Positions 12,465-21,833 of a stretch of 64,000 bases of DNA are shown here, in pieces. Every line of letters begins with the position of its first letter. Position 1 is the stretch's first letter. A program made the translations under genes and the position numbers. The notes beneath the pieces are model-generated. The model searched no databases and had not been told where the DNA came from. It saw only the letters and a list, made by a program, of their open reading frames with translations. This DNA comes from Oxalobacteraceae bacterium AB_14 (GTDB taxonomy: Bacteria; Pseudomonadota; Gammaproteobacteria; Burkholderiales; Burkholderiaceae_D): positions 2,904,980-2,968,979 of the forward strand of contig KB906724.1 in assembly GCA_000381565.1 (NCBI GenBank), in the 5' to 3' direction.

Positions 12465-14665
12465 CTGGATGCGGCCGACGCCTTGGCGCGCGCCACGTGC
12501 AGCTTTTTGTAGCTGTCGATCAGGCGCTGGTGCCTGTCGAGCCCTTCCAGCTTCATGCTGGTCGGCGTCAGGCCGAAGAAGCGCACGCTGCCGTCCACCG
12601 AGCCGATCACCGCGTCCATGCGCGCATCGCCAAACATCCGGCGGAAATTGACCACGTAGTCGGCCAGTTCCATGTCGTCGTCCAGCACCACTTCCAGCAC
12701 CACATTCAAGGCCTGATAGAACAAGCCGCGTTCGAGGGTGTTGTCGTTGTACTGCAGGAAGGCTTCCACCAGCTCTTGCGCCGCCTCAAAGTCCTGCAAC
12801 GCGAGCTGGATCAGCAGCTTCAACTCCAGCACCGTCAATTGGCCCCAGACCGTGTTCTCGTCAAATTCGACGCCGATCAAGGTGGCGATATCGGAGTATT
12901 CATCCAGTTCGCTGTTCTCCAGACGCTCGATCAGCGCTTCCAGGCTGGCATCATCCAGCCGATGCAAGTTCAAGATATCGGAGCGGAACTTCAATGCCTT
13001 GTTGGTGTTATCCCAGATCAGATCCTCCACCGGATAGATTTCCGAATAGCCCGGCACCAGGATGCGGCAGGCGGCGGCGCCCAGCTGGTCGTACACCGCC
13101 ACGTACACCTCCTTGCCCATGCCTTCGAGGATGCCGAACAGGGTCGCAGCTTCCTCGGCGTTGGAGTTTTCACCGTGGCCGGAGAAGTCCCACTCGACAA
13201 ATTCGTAGTCGGCCTTGGCGCTGAAGAAGCGCCAGGAGACGATGCCGCTCGAATCGATGAAGTGCTCGACAAAGTTGTTGGGCTCGGTCACGGCGTTGCT
13301 GACAAAGGTAGGCCGAGGCAAATCGTTCAGGCCTTCAAAACTGCGGCCCTGCAGCAACTCGGTCAGACTGCGCTCCAGCGCCACCTCAAAGCTGGGGTGC
13401 GCGCCGAACGAGGCGAACACGCCGCCGGTGCGCGGATTCATCAAGGTCACGCACATCACCGGATACTCGCCACCCAGCGAAGCATCCTTCACCAGCACCG
13501 GGAAACCCTGTTCTTCCAGGCCGCGGATGCCGGCCAGGATGCCGGGATATTTGGCCAGCACTTCCTGCGGCACATCCGGCAGCGCGATCTCGCCCTCCAG
13601 AATTTCGCGTTTGACCGCCCTCTCGAAGATCTCGGACAGGCACTGCACCTGGGCTTCGACCAGCGTATTGCCGGCGCTCATGCCATTGCTGACGAAAAGG
13701 TTCTCGACCAGGTTGGACGGGAAATACACGACCTCGCCGTCCGACTGCCGCACGTACGGCAGCGAGCAGATGCCGCGCTCCAGATTGCCGGAATTGGTGT
13801 CGTACAGATGCGCGCCACGCAGCTCGCCATCCGGATTGTAGATTTCCAGGCAGTACTCATCGAGGATCTCCACCGGCAGCGCATCCTTGCGGCCAGGCTT
13901 GAACCAACGCTCGTTCGGGTAGTGCACAAACGCCGCCTCGGCGATGTCCTCGCCCCAGAATGCACCGGCGTAGAAGTGGTTGTTGCTCAGCCGTTCGATA
14001 TATTCGCCCAGCGCCGACGCCAGCGCGCTTTCCTTGGTCGAACCCTTGCCATTGGTAAAGCACATCGGCGAGTGCGCATCGCGGATATGCAGCGACCACA
14101 CATTGGGCACGATATTGCGCCACGACGCGATTTCAATCTTGATGCCCAGGCCAGCCAGCAGCCCCGACATGTTGGCGATGGTTTGTTCCAGCGGCAGGTC
14201 CTTGCCCGCAATGTAGGTGCTGGCCTCGGAAGCCGGGTTCAACATCAGCAAGGCCTGGGCGTCGGCGTCCAGATTGTCCACCGCCTCGATGACAAACTCG
14301 GGTCCGGCCTGGACCACCTTTTTCACTGTGCAACGGTCGATCGAACGCAAGATGCCTTCGCGGTCTTTGTCGGAGATGTCGCTGGGCAGCTCCACCTGGA
14401 TCTTGAAAATCTGCTGGTAGCGGTTTTCCGGATCAACAATATTGTTCTGCGACAGGCGGATATTGTCGGTAGGGATATTGCGTGTCGAGCAGTACAACTT
14501 CACAAAATACGCGGCGCACAGGGCCGACGAGGCCAGGAAATAGTCGAACGGACCGGGCGCCGAGCCATCGCCCTTGTAGCGGATAGGCTGGTCGGCGACG
14601 ACCGTGAAATCATCGAACTTGGCTTCCAGGCGTAGCTTGTCGAGAAAGTTGACCTTAATTTCCAT
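12461..14665 (-). CDS. ycaO: OsmC-domain/YcaO-domain protein
   Basis: This 734-aa protein (ATG at 14665; an in-frame TTG lies 24 bases upstream) has an N-terminal OsmC-like domain (about 1-140, including GPFDYFLASSALCAAYFV) followed by a YcaO domain (about 180-560). YcaO-type ATP-grasp-like features include ALASALGEYIERLSNNHF, LVEAQVQCLSEIFERAVKRE and LERSLTELLQGRSF. The C-terminal part is an acidic helical extension. E. coli YcaO has been linked genetically to RimO-dependent methylthiolation of ribosomal protein S12. No TOMM precursor or dehydrogenase is near, so peptide-natural-product synthesis is unlikely. Confidence 0.9.
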   Translation of the reverse strand: MEIKVNFLDKLRLEAKFDDFTVVADQPIRYKGDGSAPGPFDYFLASSALCAAYFVKLYCSTRNIPTDNIRLSQNNIVDPENRYQQIFKIQVELPSDISDKDREGILRSIDRCTVKKVVQAGPEFVIEAVDNLDADAQALLMLNPASEASTYIAGKDLPLEQTIANMSGLLAGLGIKIEIASWRNIVPNVWSLHIRDAHSPMCFTNGKGSTKESALASALGEYIERLSNNHFYAGAFWGEDIAEAAFVHYPNERWFKPGRKDALPVEILDEYCLEIYNPDGELRGAHLYDTNSGNLERGICSLPYVRQSDGEVVYFPSNLVENLFVSNGMSAGNTLVEAQVQCLSEIFERAVKREILEGEIALPDVPQEVLAKYPGILAGIRGLEEQGFPVLVKDASLGGEYPVMCVTLMNPRTGGVFASFGAHPSFEVALERSLTELLQGRSFEGLNDLPRPTFVSNAVTEPNNFVEHFIDSSGIVSWRFFSAKADYEFVEWDFSGHGENSNAEEAATLFGILEGMGKEVYVAVYDQLGAAACRILVPGYSEIYPVEDLIWDNTNKALKFRSDILNLHRLDDASLEALIERLENSELDEYSDIATLIGVEFDENTVWGQLTVLELKLLIQLALQDFEAAQELVEAFLQYNDNTLERGLFYQALNVVLEVVLDDDMELADYVVNFRRMFGDARMDAVIGSVDGSVRFFGLTPTSMKLEGLDRHQRLIDSYKKLHVARAKASAASS

Positions 14666-14913
14666 GGGTAAATTCCAATTTTTGCGCAAAATAATCCGCC
14701 ATTATCCGCCCTTCTCGCGTTGCAGCAAAGGCCGTTGAACAGGCTCAGGCCGGGAGCGGTGCGCCGCCGGCGTGAGCGGTGTTGCTGGCCGGCCAACGTC
14801 GTTGATGAATGGCGCATGGTGTCCCCTTTTTTGGTCAAGGGCATGAGGTTGATTCCTCATGCCGGTGACGACTTTACGAGGGCTGCGATGCCGGTTTATG
14901 TAGTTTTTGCAAA

Positions 14914-15336
14914 TTAATGTGAAGCTACGGCGTCTTGCCCCACCACCCGCTCCAGCGCGTTGAAGAAATTCGGCCAGCCATACTGGGCGCCCTGGTAAGC
15001 CTGCTCCTGGTCCGCACGGAAGCCGCTTTGCTCCATCCGCAAACGGGTGCCGGTCGCGGTGGCGGCCAGCGTCCATGTCACCACGCTTTCCAGTCCCAGC
15101 GCGTTCCAGGTATAGGCAAGCGTCTTCTGCGGCTCGACTTCCATCACCTGGCAATCGACCGTGCCCCAGTCCGCGCGGAAGTTAAAGTGGTGGCCCGACT
15201 CGGCCAGAAAGTCGTTCTTCATCAACCAGGCCTCGATCAGGTGCGGCTGGGTCAGCGCCCGCCACAGCTTTTCCGGCGGATGCGAAAACTCCCGCTCGAC
15301 GACGACGGTGCGGAGTTGTTGTGCGATATCGTTCAT
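14914..15336 (-). CDS. SRPBCC/AHSA1-type (START-like) protein
   Basis: This 140-aa protein has the AHSA1 (activator of Hsp90 ATPase 1-like) pattern: REFSHPPEKLWRALTQPHLI at the N-terminus, WGTVDCQVMEVEPQKTL, and a C-terminal helix beginning GWPNFFNALE. Such proteins bind hydrophobic ligands in a helix-grip fold. The start abuts the ArsR gene (15336), and the pair is a very common bacterial regulator/effector operon. The physiological ligand is unknown. Confidence 0.88.
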   Translation of the reverse strand: MNDIAQQLRTVVVEREFSHPPEKLWRALTQPHLIEAWLMKNDFLAESGHHFNFRADWGTVDCQVMEVEPQKTLAYTWNALGLESVVTWTLAATATGTRLRMEQSGFRADQEQAYQGAQYGWPNFFNALERVVGQDAVASH

Positions 15337-15659
15337 TATTGATCCATCCTTTTCAGTAAGTCATCAAGATCGTCGAACTTGCGGTCCCAGAAGCGACTCA
15401 TCTGGCTGGTCCAGTCCAACAGCGGGGTCAGCGCCTTGAGCTGCGCGCTATAGTGGGTTTGGCGTCCCGCATGCCGGTCGCGCACCAGTCCGGCTTGCTT
15501 CAGCACAGCCAGGTGCTTGGACACCGCCGGTTGCGACACCTGCGCATGGGTGGTCAGCACCCCCACGGTTTGTTCGCCACCGGTGCATAGTTGTTCGAAG
15601 ATGGCGCGCCGGGTGGGATCGGCAAGCGCGCGAAACAGCTCGTCATGGGAGTTTGTCAT
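15336..15659 (-). CDS. ArsR-family transcriptional regulator
   Basis: This 107-aa winged-helix protein begins MTNSHDELFRALADPTRRAI, typical of the ArsR subgroup paired with AHSA1 proteins. The recognition helix region is VSQPAVSKHLAVLKQAGLV. Metal-binding CxC motifs of classical ArsR/SmtB are absent; only one Cys is seen (QLCTGG), so it is probably not a metal sensor. It overlaps the AHSA1 gene by one base. A tandem operator lies directly upstream, which suggests autorepression. Confidence 0.9.
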   Translation of the reverse strand: MTNSHDELFRALADPTRRAIFEQLCTGGEQTVGVLTTHAQVSQPAVSKHLAVLKQAGLVRDRHAGRQTHYSAQLKALTPLLDWTSQMSRFWDRKFDDLDDLLKRMDQ

Positions 15660-15665
15660 TTCAAT

Positions 15666-15712
15666 CCATAGCCACTAAGTTATAGGTCAAATCATAGCCA
15701 TCCAGTTATGGA
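15666..15712. promoter_or_regulatory. Tandem ArsR operator candidate
   Basis: Two similar copies lie just upstream of the ArsR start: CATAGCCACTAAGTTATAGG (15667-15686) and CATAGCCATCCAGTTATGGA (15693-15712), spaced 26 bases. Each combines ATAGCCA and a GTTATGG-like half. The remaining bases up to 15967 hold nothing I can identify, apart from the ribosome site of the next rightward gene (AAGGATGCACC). Confidence 0.5.
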
Positions 15713-15967
15713 TAGTCAAGAGAAAGATTGGGTGTCTGGGTTGAACGCGCGCACGCTTGACATGTCTGACGACCCAAGATATCTTCGTAACCATTGCCCC
15801 ATTGAAAGTTTTCATAAAACTCAATCGTGGCAAGTTTTGTCTGCACCCACCCAGCAAGCCCAACCTTAACTGAAGCGCAGCACTCGCCAGGAAAACCACA
15901 GCCGGATATGGAAGCGATTCCACCCCTCCGGTTTTCGCCACCACGAATCAGGACCGAAGGATGCACC

Positions 15968-18900
15968 ATGAATAATCGTTGCAGGAATCTAGCGCTCGCG
16001 GGACTCCCCGCAGCGTTGTCGCTGCTGGCCGCTTGCGGCGGTGGTGGTGAACAGGCCGCCACACCGCAAGCGGCGCGCATGCTCAGCGCGATGAAGCTCC
16101 AGGGCGGCGCCGCCTCGGCCGAAACCGCGCTGACGCCGGTCAACGCCACGGCCAGCTCGTCCGAGCGGGACGATTTGTCCGCGGCCGCCGCTATCGACCA
16201 CAACGACGCCACCCGCTGGAGCAGCGGCTTCAGCGACGACCAGTATTTGACGCTGGACTTGGGCACGTCGCAAACCATCAGCCGCGTCCACATCGCGTGG
16301 GAAAACGCGCATGCCGCCCAGTATCTGCTGCAAGTGTCCGACGATAACTCGAGCTGGACCACGCTCAAGACCGTCGACAACAGCCAGGGCGGCACTGAAG
16401 ACTGGACCGGCCTGTCCGGCCAGGGCCGCTACCTGCGCGTGCTAGGCGTCAAGCGCTCCAGCCAGTACGGCTATTCGATCTTCGAGATCCAGGCTTTCAC
16501 CGGCACCCCGGTCTCGACGCCGCCGGTCGACACCACGCCGCCCGTGGTGATCGACCCGAGCAAGCCCGGCGTGGCGATCAAACCGGTGGCGGCGACCTCG
16601 TCGCCGGTGGAAAACGGCGGCCTGTCGGCAAGCATGGCCATCGATGGCAAGGCCGGCACCCGCTGGGCCAGCACCGCCGAAGACGGCGCCTGGATCCAGT
16701 TCGACTTCGGCGCCAAGACCCAGGTCGGCTACATGAAGCTGCAGTGGGAGAACGCCTACGGCAAGCAGTACGCCTTGCGCGTGTCCGACGACGGCCAGGC
16801 CTGGTCGCAGGTGCGCTACGTCGGCGCCGGCCAGGGCGGGATCGAGGAGTTCTACAACCTCGGCATCAACGCCCGCTACATCCGCCTGCAAGGCGTGGCC
16901 CGCGCCACCCAGTACGGCTACTCGCTGTACGAAGCCGAATTCAAGACGCCGGGCAGCGACAATACGCTGTCCGGCAGCGCCACCTCGCCGTTGAAATACC
17001 CGGCCAGCGGCGCCGGCTGGGCGCCCTTGCCGGCCGCCGCGCAACCGCTCGAAACGCTGCAATTCACACTGCCCGACGGCACCCTGGTCACCCGCTTCGG
17101 CGCGCGCGGCCTGGCCCGCCACGGCCGCGAGCGCGGCGAAGAGTGGAACGAGATCGGCTACGGCCCGAACGAAACCGTCGATCCGGCCACCGGCCTGCCG
17201 CTCGACAAGGGGCCGGGCAACTACCTGACCTTCGTGCCGAACTATTTCAAGAACCGCACCTGGGGCGTGGAGATCATCGACAACAGCCGCGTGGCCGGCG
17301 TGACCAAGCCGGTGCTGATCGTCAACCAGTACACCACGGTCGACTTCCTGTCCGGCGGCATCGCCTTCTTCCGCGGCTTCGACCGTCCCGGCGTGACCGG
17401 CTACGGCTGGATGGCGCCGGGCGAACTGGTGGACCGCAACGTCCCCGTCTGCAATCCGGTGGCCTTCCCCGCCGCCGGCAAGCTGGCCAGCGTCGACGGC
17501 ATCAACGGCGCCTGCACGCTGCGCATCCGGGACTATCCAGGCCACGGCGCGCTCGACGCCAACGGCATGCCCAACGGCCAGAATGTGCCGGCACGTCCGC
17601 TGGTGACCGGCGATATCATCGAAGTCTCGCCGTCGATGTTTTCCACCACCGCATCCATGACCGCCAACGGCGACACCGGCGGCATACGCTACTACTCCTA
17701 CGAGTGGACCTACGTGGTCGGCGCAGGCCTCAAGCCGTGGTACGGCGTGCAACCGCGTTTGAACTCGGTGCCGCTGCCGGAGGAAACGCTGTCCGGCGGC
17801 CAGGGATCGGTGTCGTACAACTACTCGGACAACGGCCTGTTCATGTTCCAGCAGCCGCACAACAACATCGGCATGCAGAATATGCAGCGCTTTGTCGAGG
17901 GCCGTCGCCTGGTGCACACCAACTTCACCACCGGCGACCACAACGAACCGGGCAACGACCGCTACCTGCCCGCCGTGGGCTTGCAGGGACAGCGCTTCAA
18001 TCAGTCCGCCTGCATCGCCTGCCACGTCAACAACGGCCGCAGCGCCGCGCCGACCGCGATCAAGCAGAAGCTGGACAACATGGCCATCCGCGTGGCGACC
18101 AGCAATGCGCAAGGCCAGCAACTGCCGCACGCGCTGTACGGCACCGCCATCCAGATGAACGCGGTATCGGCCAGCGGCGCGCCGCAGAACTGGGGCACTA
18201 CCGTCAGCGTGGGCGGCTTCGAAGTCCGCACCGTCAAGCTGGCCGACGGCACCGCCGTCGAACTGCGCAAGCCTACGCTGGCCTTCGAAGGACCCGCGCC
18301 GGACATCTACTCGCTGCGCGCCGCCCAGCCGATGATAGGCGCCGGCCTGCTGGAAGCCATCCCGGAAGCGGCCATCATCGCCCGCGCCCGCACCGGGCCG
18401 GACGCGGATGGCGTGGTCGGCGTGGCCAACTACGTCTACGAACCGGAGACGGGCGCCGTGCGCCTGGGACGCTTCGGCTGGAAGGCCGGCAAGTCCACGC
18501 TGCGCCACCAGGCCGCCGAAGCGCTGCTGCTGGATATGGCTGTCACCTCACCGGCCTACCCCAACCGCGCCTGCGCCACCGGCCCAACCGCCTGCGCCGC
18601 CGGCGCCACGCAGAAAGGCATCTCGGAGGCCGACCTGCAATCGATCTCGCGTTATCTGTCGCTGGTGGCGGTGCCGGCCCAGCGCAGCATACCGAGCGGC
18701 TTCCCGAAAGGCGTGGCTCCGCTGGATGAGCACCGCGTCGATGCCCAGCAGGTCGCCGCCGGCGCCAAACTGTTCCAGGGTATGCGCTGCGTGGCTTGCC
18801 ACACGGCGGAAATGAAGACCGGTTCCGGCCATCTGTTTGCGGAACTGCGCAACCAGACCATCCGTCCCTACTCCGACCTGCTGCTGCACGACATGGGCAC

Positions 18901-19156
18901 GGGCCTGGCAGACAAGTTCGTCGAAGGCCAGGCCAAGGGCGGCATGTGGCGCACCTCGCCGCTGTGGGGCATCGGCTACACGGACAAGGTGATGGGCGAC
19001 AGCAGCAAGGTCGGCTACCTGCACGACGGCCGCGCGCGCAACCTGACCGAGGCCGTCATGTGGCACGGCGGCGAGGCCGACAAATCGCGCCAGCGCTTCG
19101 AGAACTTGTCGAAGGCTGATCGCGATGCCCTGCTGGCTTTCCTGAAGTCCCTGTAG
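15968..19156 (+). CDS. Lipoprotein: two discoidin domains plus di-haem oxidoreductase
   Basis: The ATG at 15968 has AAGGA upstream and gives a 1062-aa protein. The signal ends in a lipobox (LSLLAACGG). Two F5/8-type-C (discoidin) domains follow (about 45-180 and 205-340), each with ATRW or GTRW and the SQYGYSIFE or TQYGYSLYE ending. The rest resembles the di-haem oxidoreductase family (COG3488), with two c-haem motifs, CIACH (about residue 681) and CVACH (about 939), and the typical DEHR and LLLHDMG segments. It should be exported to the cell surface or periplasm and bind two haems. Carbohydrate or polymer binding by the discoidin pair is plausible. The substrate is unknown. Confidence 0.85.
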   Translation: MNNRCRNLALAGLPAALSLLAACGGGGEQAATPQAARMLSAMKLQGGAASAETALTPVNATASSSERDDLSAAAAIDHNDATRWSSGFSDDQYLTLDLGTSQTISRVHIAWENAHAAQYLLQVSDDNSSWTTLKTVDNSQGGTEDWTGLSGQGRYLRVLGVKRSSQYGYSIFEIQAFTGTPVSTPPVDTTPPVVIDPSKPGVAIKPVAATSSPVENGGLSASMAIDGKAGTRWASTAEDGAWIQFDFGAKTQVGYMKLQWENAYGKQYALRVSDDGQAWSQVRYVGAGQGGIEEFYNLGINARYIRLQGVARATQYGYSLYEAEFKTPGSDNTLSGSATSPLKYPASGAGWAPLPAAAQPLETLQFTLPDGTLVTRFGARGLARHGRERGEEWNEIGYGPNETVDPATGLPLDKGPGNYLTFVPNYFKNRTWGVEIIDNSRVAGVTKPVLIVNQYTTVDFLSGGIAFFRGFDRPGVTGYGWMAPGELVDRNVPVCNPVAFPAAGKLASVDGINGACTLRIRDYPGHGALDANGMPNGQNVPARPLVTGDIIEVSPSMFSTTASMTANGDTGGIRYYSYEWTYVVGAGLKPWYGVQPRLNSVPLPEETLSGGQGSVSYNYSDNGLFMFQQPHNNIGMQNMQRFVEGRRLVHTNFTTGDHNEPGNDRYLPAVGLQGQRFNQSACIACHVNNGRSAAPTAIKQKLDNMAIRVATSNAQGQQLPHALYGTAIQMNAVSASGAPQNWGTTVSVGGFEVRTVKLADGTAVELRKPTLAFEGPAPDIYSLRAAQPMIGAGLLEAIPEAAIIARARTGPDADGVVGVANYVYEPETGAVRLGRFGWKAGKSTLRHQAAEALLLDMAVTSPAYPNRACATGPTACAAGATQKGISEADLQSISRYLSLVAVPAQRSIPSGFPKGVAPLDEHRVDAQQVAAGAKLFQGMRCVACHTAEMKTGSGHLFAELRNQTIRPYSDLLLHDMGTGLADKFVEGQAKGGMWRTSPLWGIGYTDKVMGDSSKVGYLHDGRARNLTEAVMWHGGEADKSRQRFENLSKADRDALLAFLKSL

Positions 19157-19171
19157 AGACAACGGCCGCCG

Positions 19172-20053
19172 TCAGAGCGCTGTCGGCGGCTGTTGGGAAG
19201 TGAGGATGGCGGCGGCCAGTATGGCGCCAAGCAGCAGCACCATCTCGACACGCAATGCCAGCCGCACCGTCACTACCCCCTGATACGAACGCGAGGCGGC
19301 TGGCAGCCCGATGAATTTGTTATAGCCGCCGATGCCGATGGCGGCCAGCACCAGGGCGATCTTGCCCAGCAAGGTAATGCCGTAAACGGTATTAATCAAA
19401 TTCCCGGCGTTGCCGACGCGATGCCAAGCACTGTAAACACCGGTGGCAACGATGGCAACAACGGCGCCCATCGCGGCACGCGACATCCAATCCAGATACC
19501 GCTTCCTGTCCGCCGCCGACATCGGCGCCGACAGCACGCAGCAGCCGGACACCGCCACCACGCCGACCCAAACCGCGATCGCCGACAAATGGATGGCCTC
19601 CGCCGCCATCGGCATAGTCCAGATGCCCTCCTCGCCCGCGTGGCCCATGGACGCCCGCGTTACCGCAAACGCCAGCACGGCCGCCGCAACGGCCATCTCG
19701 CGACCCGCCGACCGGCCGCGCGGCCAGCGCAGCGCCAACACCACGAGCAGCGCCGCGATGGCTGCGCAGCAGGACAGGCCGTAAGCCGTGCTGGTGACCA
19801 TTGTCCAGAACATGCCGCCTGCTTCCAGCAGGCCGGTGCCGCCCATGACCGCGGTCGCCGCCAGCAGCGACACGATGCTGGCGGCGGTGGCCACGCCGGC
19901 CGCCAGCAAATCGAAGCAGCGCAACGGTACGTCAACACCGGACGGCAGCCAGCGCCGCGCACACCAGGAACCGGCCAGCCAGCTGAAACCGCACACCAGC
20001 AGGAATGCCGAGCTGACTTGCAGCAGCCAGACCGCATCGAAACCAGCCCCCAT
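19172..20053 (-). CDS. copD: Copper resistance membrane protein CopD
   Basis: This 293-aa protein has about eight membrane segments and the CopD-type pattern GHAGEEG ... EAIHLSAIAVWVG, WHRVGNAGNLINTVYG and LLGKIALVLAAIGIGGYNK. The conserved His residues in HLSAIAVWVG are typical of the family. CopD works with periplasmic CopC in copper handling or uptake. It is the last gene of the copper operon, with a one-base overlap to copC. Confidence 0.9.
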   Translation of the reverse strand: MGAGFDAVWLLQVSSAFLLVCGFSWLAGSWCARRWLPSGVDVPLRCFDLLAAGVATAASIVSLLAATAVMGGTGLLEAGGMFWTMVTSTAYGLSCCAAIAALLVVLALRWPRGRSAGREMAVAAAVLAFAVTRASMGHAGEEGIWTMPMAAEAIHLSAIAVWVGVVAVSGCCVLSAPMSAADRKRYLDWMSRAAMGAVVAIVATGVYSAWHRVGNAGNLINTVYGITLLGKIALVLAAIGIGGYNKFIGLPAASRSYQGVVTVRLALRVEMVLLLGAILAAAILTSQQPPTAL

Positions 20054-20430
20054 TATTTGACCGTGAACGTGAAATCGCCCTTGCGGCGATGGCCGTCATG
20101 GCCCGCGACCGCCCAGCCGACCGTGTAGGAGCCGGCCGGCAGCGGCGGCAAGACCAGGCGCAGGATCGCAGGATTGGCCTGGTCGACGGTCGCCTTGGCC
20201 TTGTCGGCGCCGGCAGGCACCTGGCCTCCGGCATCCGTCAACGTGATGCTGCTGAAGGCCTGCTCCACCTTTTCGTTGAAGGCGAGCGCGATCGCCTTCG
20301 GCGCCACGGACAGCACGGCATTGGCCGCCGGATCGGAACTCTTCAGGCTTGCGTGGGCGGCGGCGAACGGCGCGGCCAGCGTGGCTGTCACCACGATCGC
20401 CGATGCCAGCATGGTTTGTAATGTTTTCAA
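20053..20430 (-). CDS. copC: Periplasmic copper-binding protein CopC
   Basis: A TTG at 20430, preceded by AAGGAGAAAACAG, gives a 125-aa protein. The signal ends AAPFAAAHA, leaving an N-terminal His after cleavage that is a Cu(II) ligand in CopC/YobA proteins. Conserved segments are LKSSDPAANAVLS, LAFNEKVE and the C-terminal VGWAVAGHDGHRRKGDFTF, whose His residues complete the site. No Met-rich Cu(I) loop is seen, so this is a Cu(II)-only CopC. It lies between the multicopper oxidase and copD. Confidence 0.9.
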   Translation of the reverse strand: MKTLQTMLASAIVVTATLAAPFAAAHASLKSSDPAANAVLSVAPKAIALAFNEKVEQAFSSITLTDAGGQVPAGADKAKATVDQANPAILRLVLPPLPAGSYTVGWAVAGHDGHRRKGDFTFTVK

Positions 20431-20441
20431 CTGTTTTCTCC

Positions 20442-21833
20442 TTAATGTCCGCCATGGCCGCTCGGCTTGCGCACGGTCAGCTCCACGTCCGGTTGGTTCA
20501 ATGCCGGCATGGACTGGCCGCCGGCGGTATATTTTCGTGCCGGTTCCGGCAAGGCGCCGGTCCATTCGTAGGCCTGCGTGCCCGGTGGGTGCTTGTACCA
20601 GCCAGGGTCCGTGTAGTCGCCGCGCTTCTGCTCCTTGCGCACTTTGACCACGGTGAACATGCCGCCCATCTCCACGCCGCCAAACGGACCATCGCCCGAC
20701 ATCATCGGCAGCGTGTTCTCCGGCAGCGGCATCTGCATGCCGCCCATCGCACCGCCCTTGTCGCCCATGGTCATGTAGTCCGGTACGATCTTGTTGATCT
20801 TTTCGGCGATCCCGCTGTGGTCCACCCCTATCATGGTCGGCACGTTGTGGCCCATGGCGTTCATGGTGTGGTGCGCCTTGTGGCAGTGGAAAGCCCAGTC
20901 GCCCGGCTCGGTGGCAATGAACTCGATCGCCCGCATCTGGCCGACCGCGACATCGGTCGTCACTTCCGGCCAGCGCGCCGCCGGCGGCGTCCAGCCGCCA
21001 TCGGTGCCGGTGACGTGGAATTCGTGGCCGTGGATGTGGATCGGATGGTTGGTCATGGTCAGGTTGCCGACGCGGATGCGCACCTTGTCGCCCTGCCGCA
21101 CCTGCATCGAGTCGATGCCCGGGAATACCCGGCTGTTGAACGTCCACAAGTTGAAGTCCAACATGGTGTTGGTCTTGGGCGTATAGCTGCCTGGGTCGAT
21201 GTCATAGGCGTTCAGCAGGAACACGAAGTCGCGGTCCACCGCGTACTGCGTAGGGTCTTTCGGGTGCGTGACCCAGAAGCCCATCATCCCCATCGCCATC
21301 TGCGTCATCTCGTCGGCGTGCGGGTGGTACATAAAGGTGCCGGGCCGCCTGGCGACAAACTCGTAGACGAAGGTCTTGCCCGGTTCGATGCCGGGCTGCG
21401 TCAGCCCGGTCACGCCGTCCATGCCGTTCGGCAGGCGTTGGCCGTGCCAGTGCACGCTGGTATGTTCCGGCAGCTTGTTGGTGACGAACACGCGCACCCG
21501 GTCGCCCTCCACCACTTCGATGGTCGGACCGGGCGACTGGCCGTTGTAGCCCCACAGCTTGGCCTTCATGCCGGGCGCCATTTCGCGCACCACCGGCTCG
21601 GCGATCAGGTGGAATTCCTTGACGCCGTTGTTCATCCGCCATGGCAGCGACCAGCCGTTCAGCGTCACCACGGGATTGAACGGGCGGCCGTTCGATGGCA
21701 GCGGCGGCACGTGGGTGTTGGCGTTATCCATCGTCATCGCTTCCGGCAGCGTCGCCGCGCCGGCCTTGCTGATGGCGGCCGCGCTGACCGCGATGGCGCC
21801 AGCGCCTTTGAAGAAGTCTCTACGTGAGGTCAT
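20442..21833 (-). CDS. Tat-exported multicopper oxidase
   Basis: This 463-aa protein starts MTSRRDFFKGAGAIA, a twin-arginine signal. Copper ligands are visible in HWHG, YHPHADE, NHPIHIHGHEF and FHCHKAHHTMNAMGH, the usual four motifs of multicopper oxidases. The last pattern (HCHxxxHxxxxM) binds type 1 copper. Met-rich segments near the end (GGAMGGMQMPLP, MMSGDGPFGG) suggest cuprous oxidase activity as in CueO/CopA. It follows the TolC-type gene with a four-base overlap and precedes copC. Confidence 0.9.
   Translation of the reverse strand: MTSRRDFFKGAGAIAVSAAAISKAGAATLPEAMTMDNANTHVPPLPSNGRPFNPVVTLNGWSLPWRMNNGVKEFHLIAEPVVREMAPGMKAKLWGYNGQSPGPTIEVVEGDRVRVFVTNKLPEHTSVHWHGQRLPNGMDGVTGLTQPGIEPGKTFVYEFVARRPGTFMYHPHADEMTQMAMGMMGFWVTHPKDPTQYAVDRDFVFLLNAYDIDPGSYTPKTNTMLDFNLWTFNSRVFPGIDSMQVRQGDKVRIRVGNLTMTNHPIHIHGHEFHVTGTDGGWTPPAARWPEVTTDVAVGQMRAIEFIATEPGDWAFHCHKAHHTMNAMGHNVPTMIGVDHSGIAEKINKIVPDYMTMGDKGGAMGGMQMPLPENTLPMMSGDGPFGGVEMGGMFTVVKVRKEQKRGDYTDPGWYKHPPGTQAYEWTGALPEPARKYTAGGQSMPALNQPDVELTVRKPSGHGGH

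Noticed and set aside
12368..14635. A 755-codon open frame on the plus strand opposite ycaO
   Set aside because: It is antisense to a well-matched YcaO gene. The composition (His/Gln/Ala/Arg-rich) is the usual shadow in high-GC DNA, with no domain match.
15687..15944. An 85-codon minus-strand frame before the ArsR gene
   Set aside because: It covers the operator region, has no ribosome site and no recognisable protein features.
16442..18729. Two long frames (688 and 661 codons) overlapping the di-haem lipoprotein
   Set aside because: Both are shadows of the lipoprotein gene. They lack ribosome sites and have biased Ala/Arg/Val/Gly composition, with no motif.
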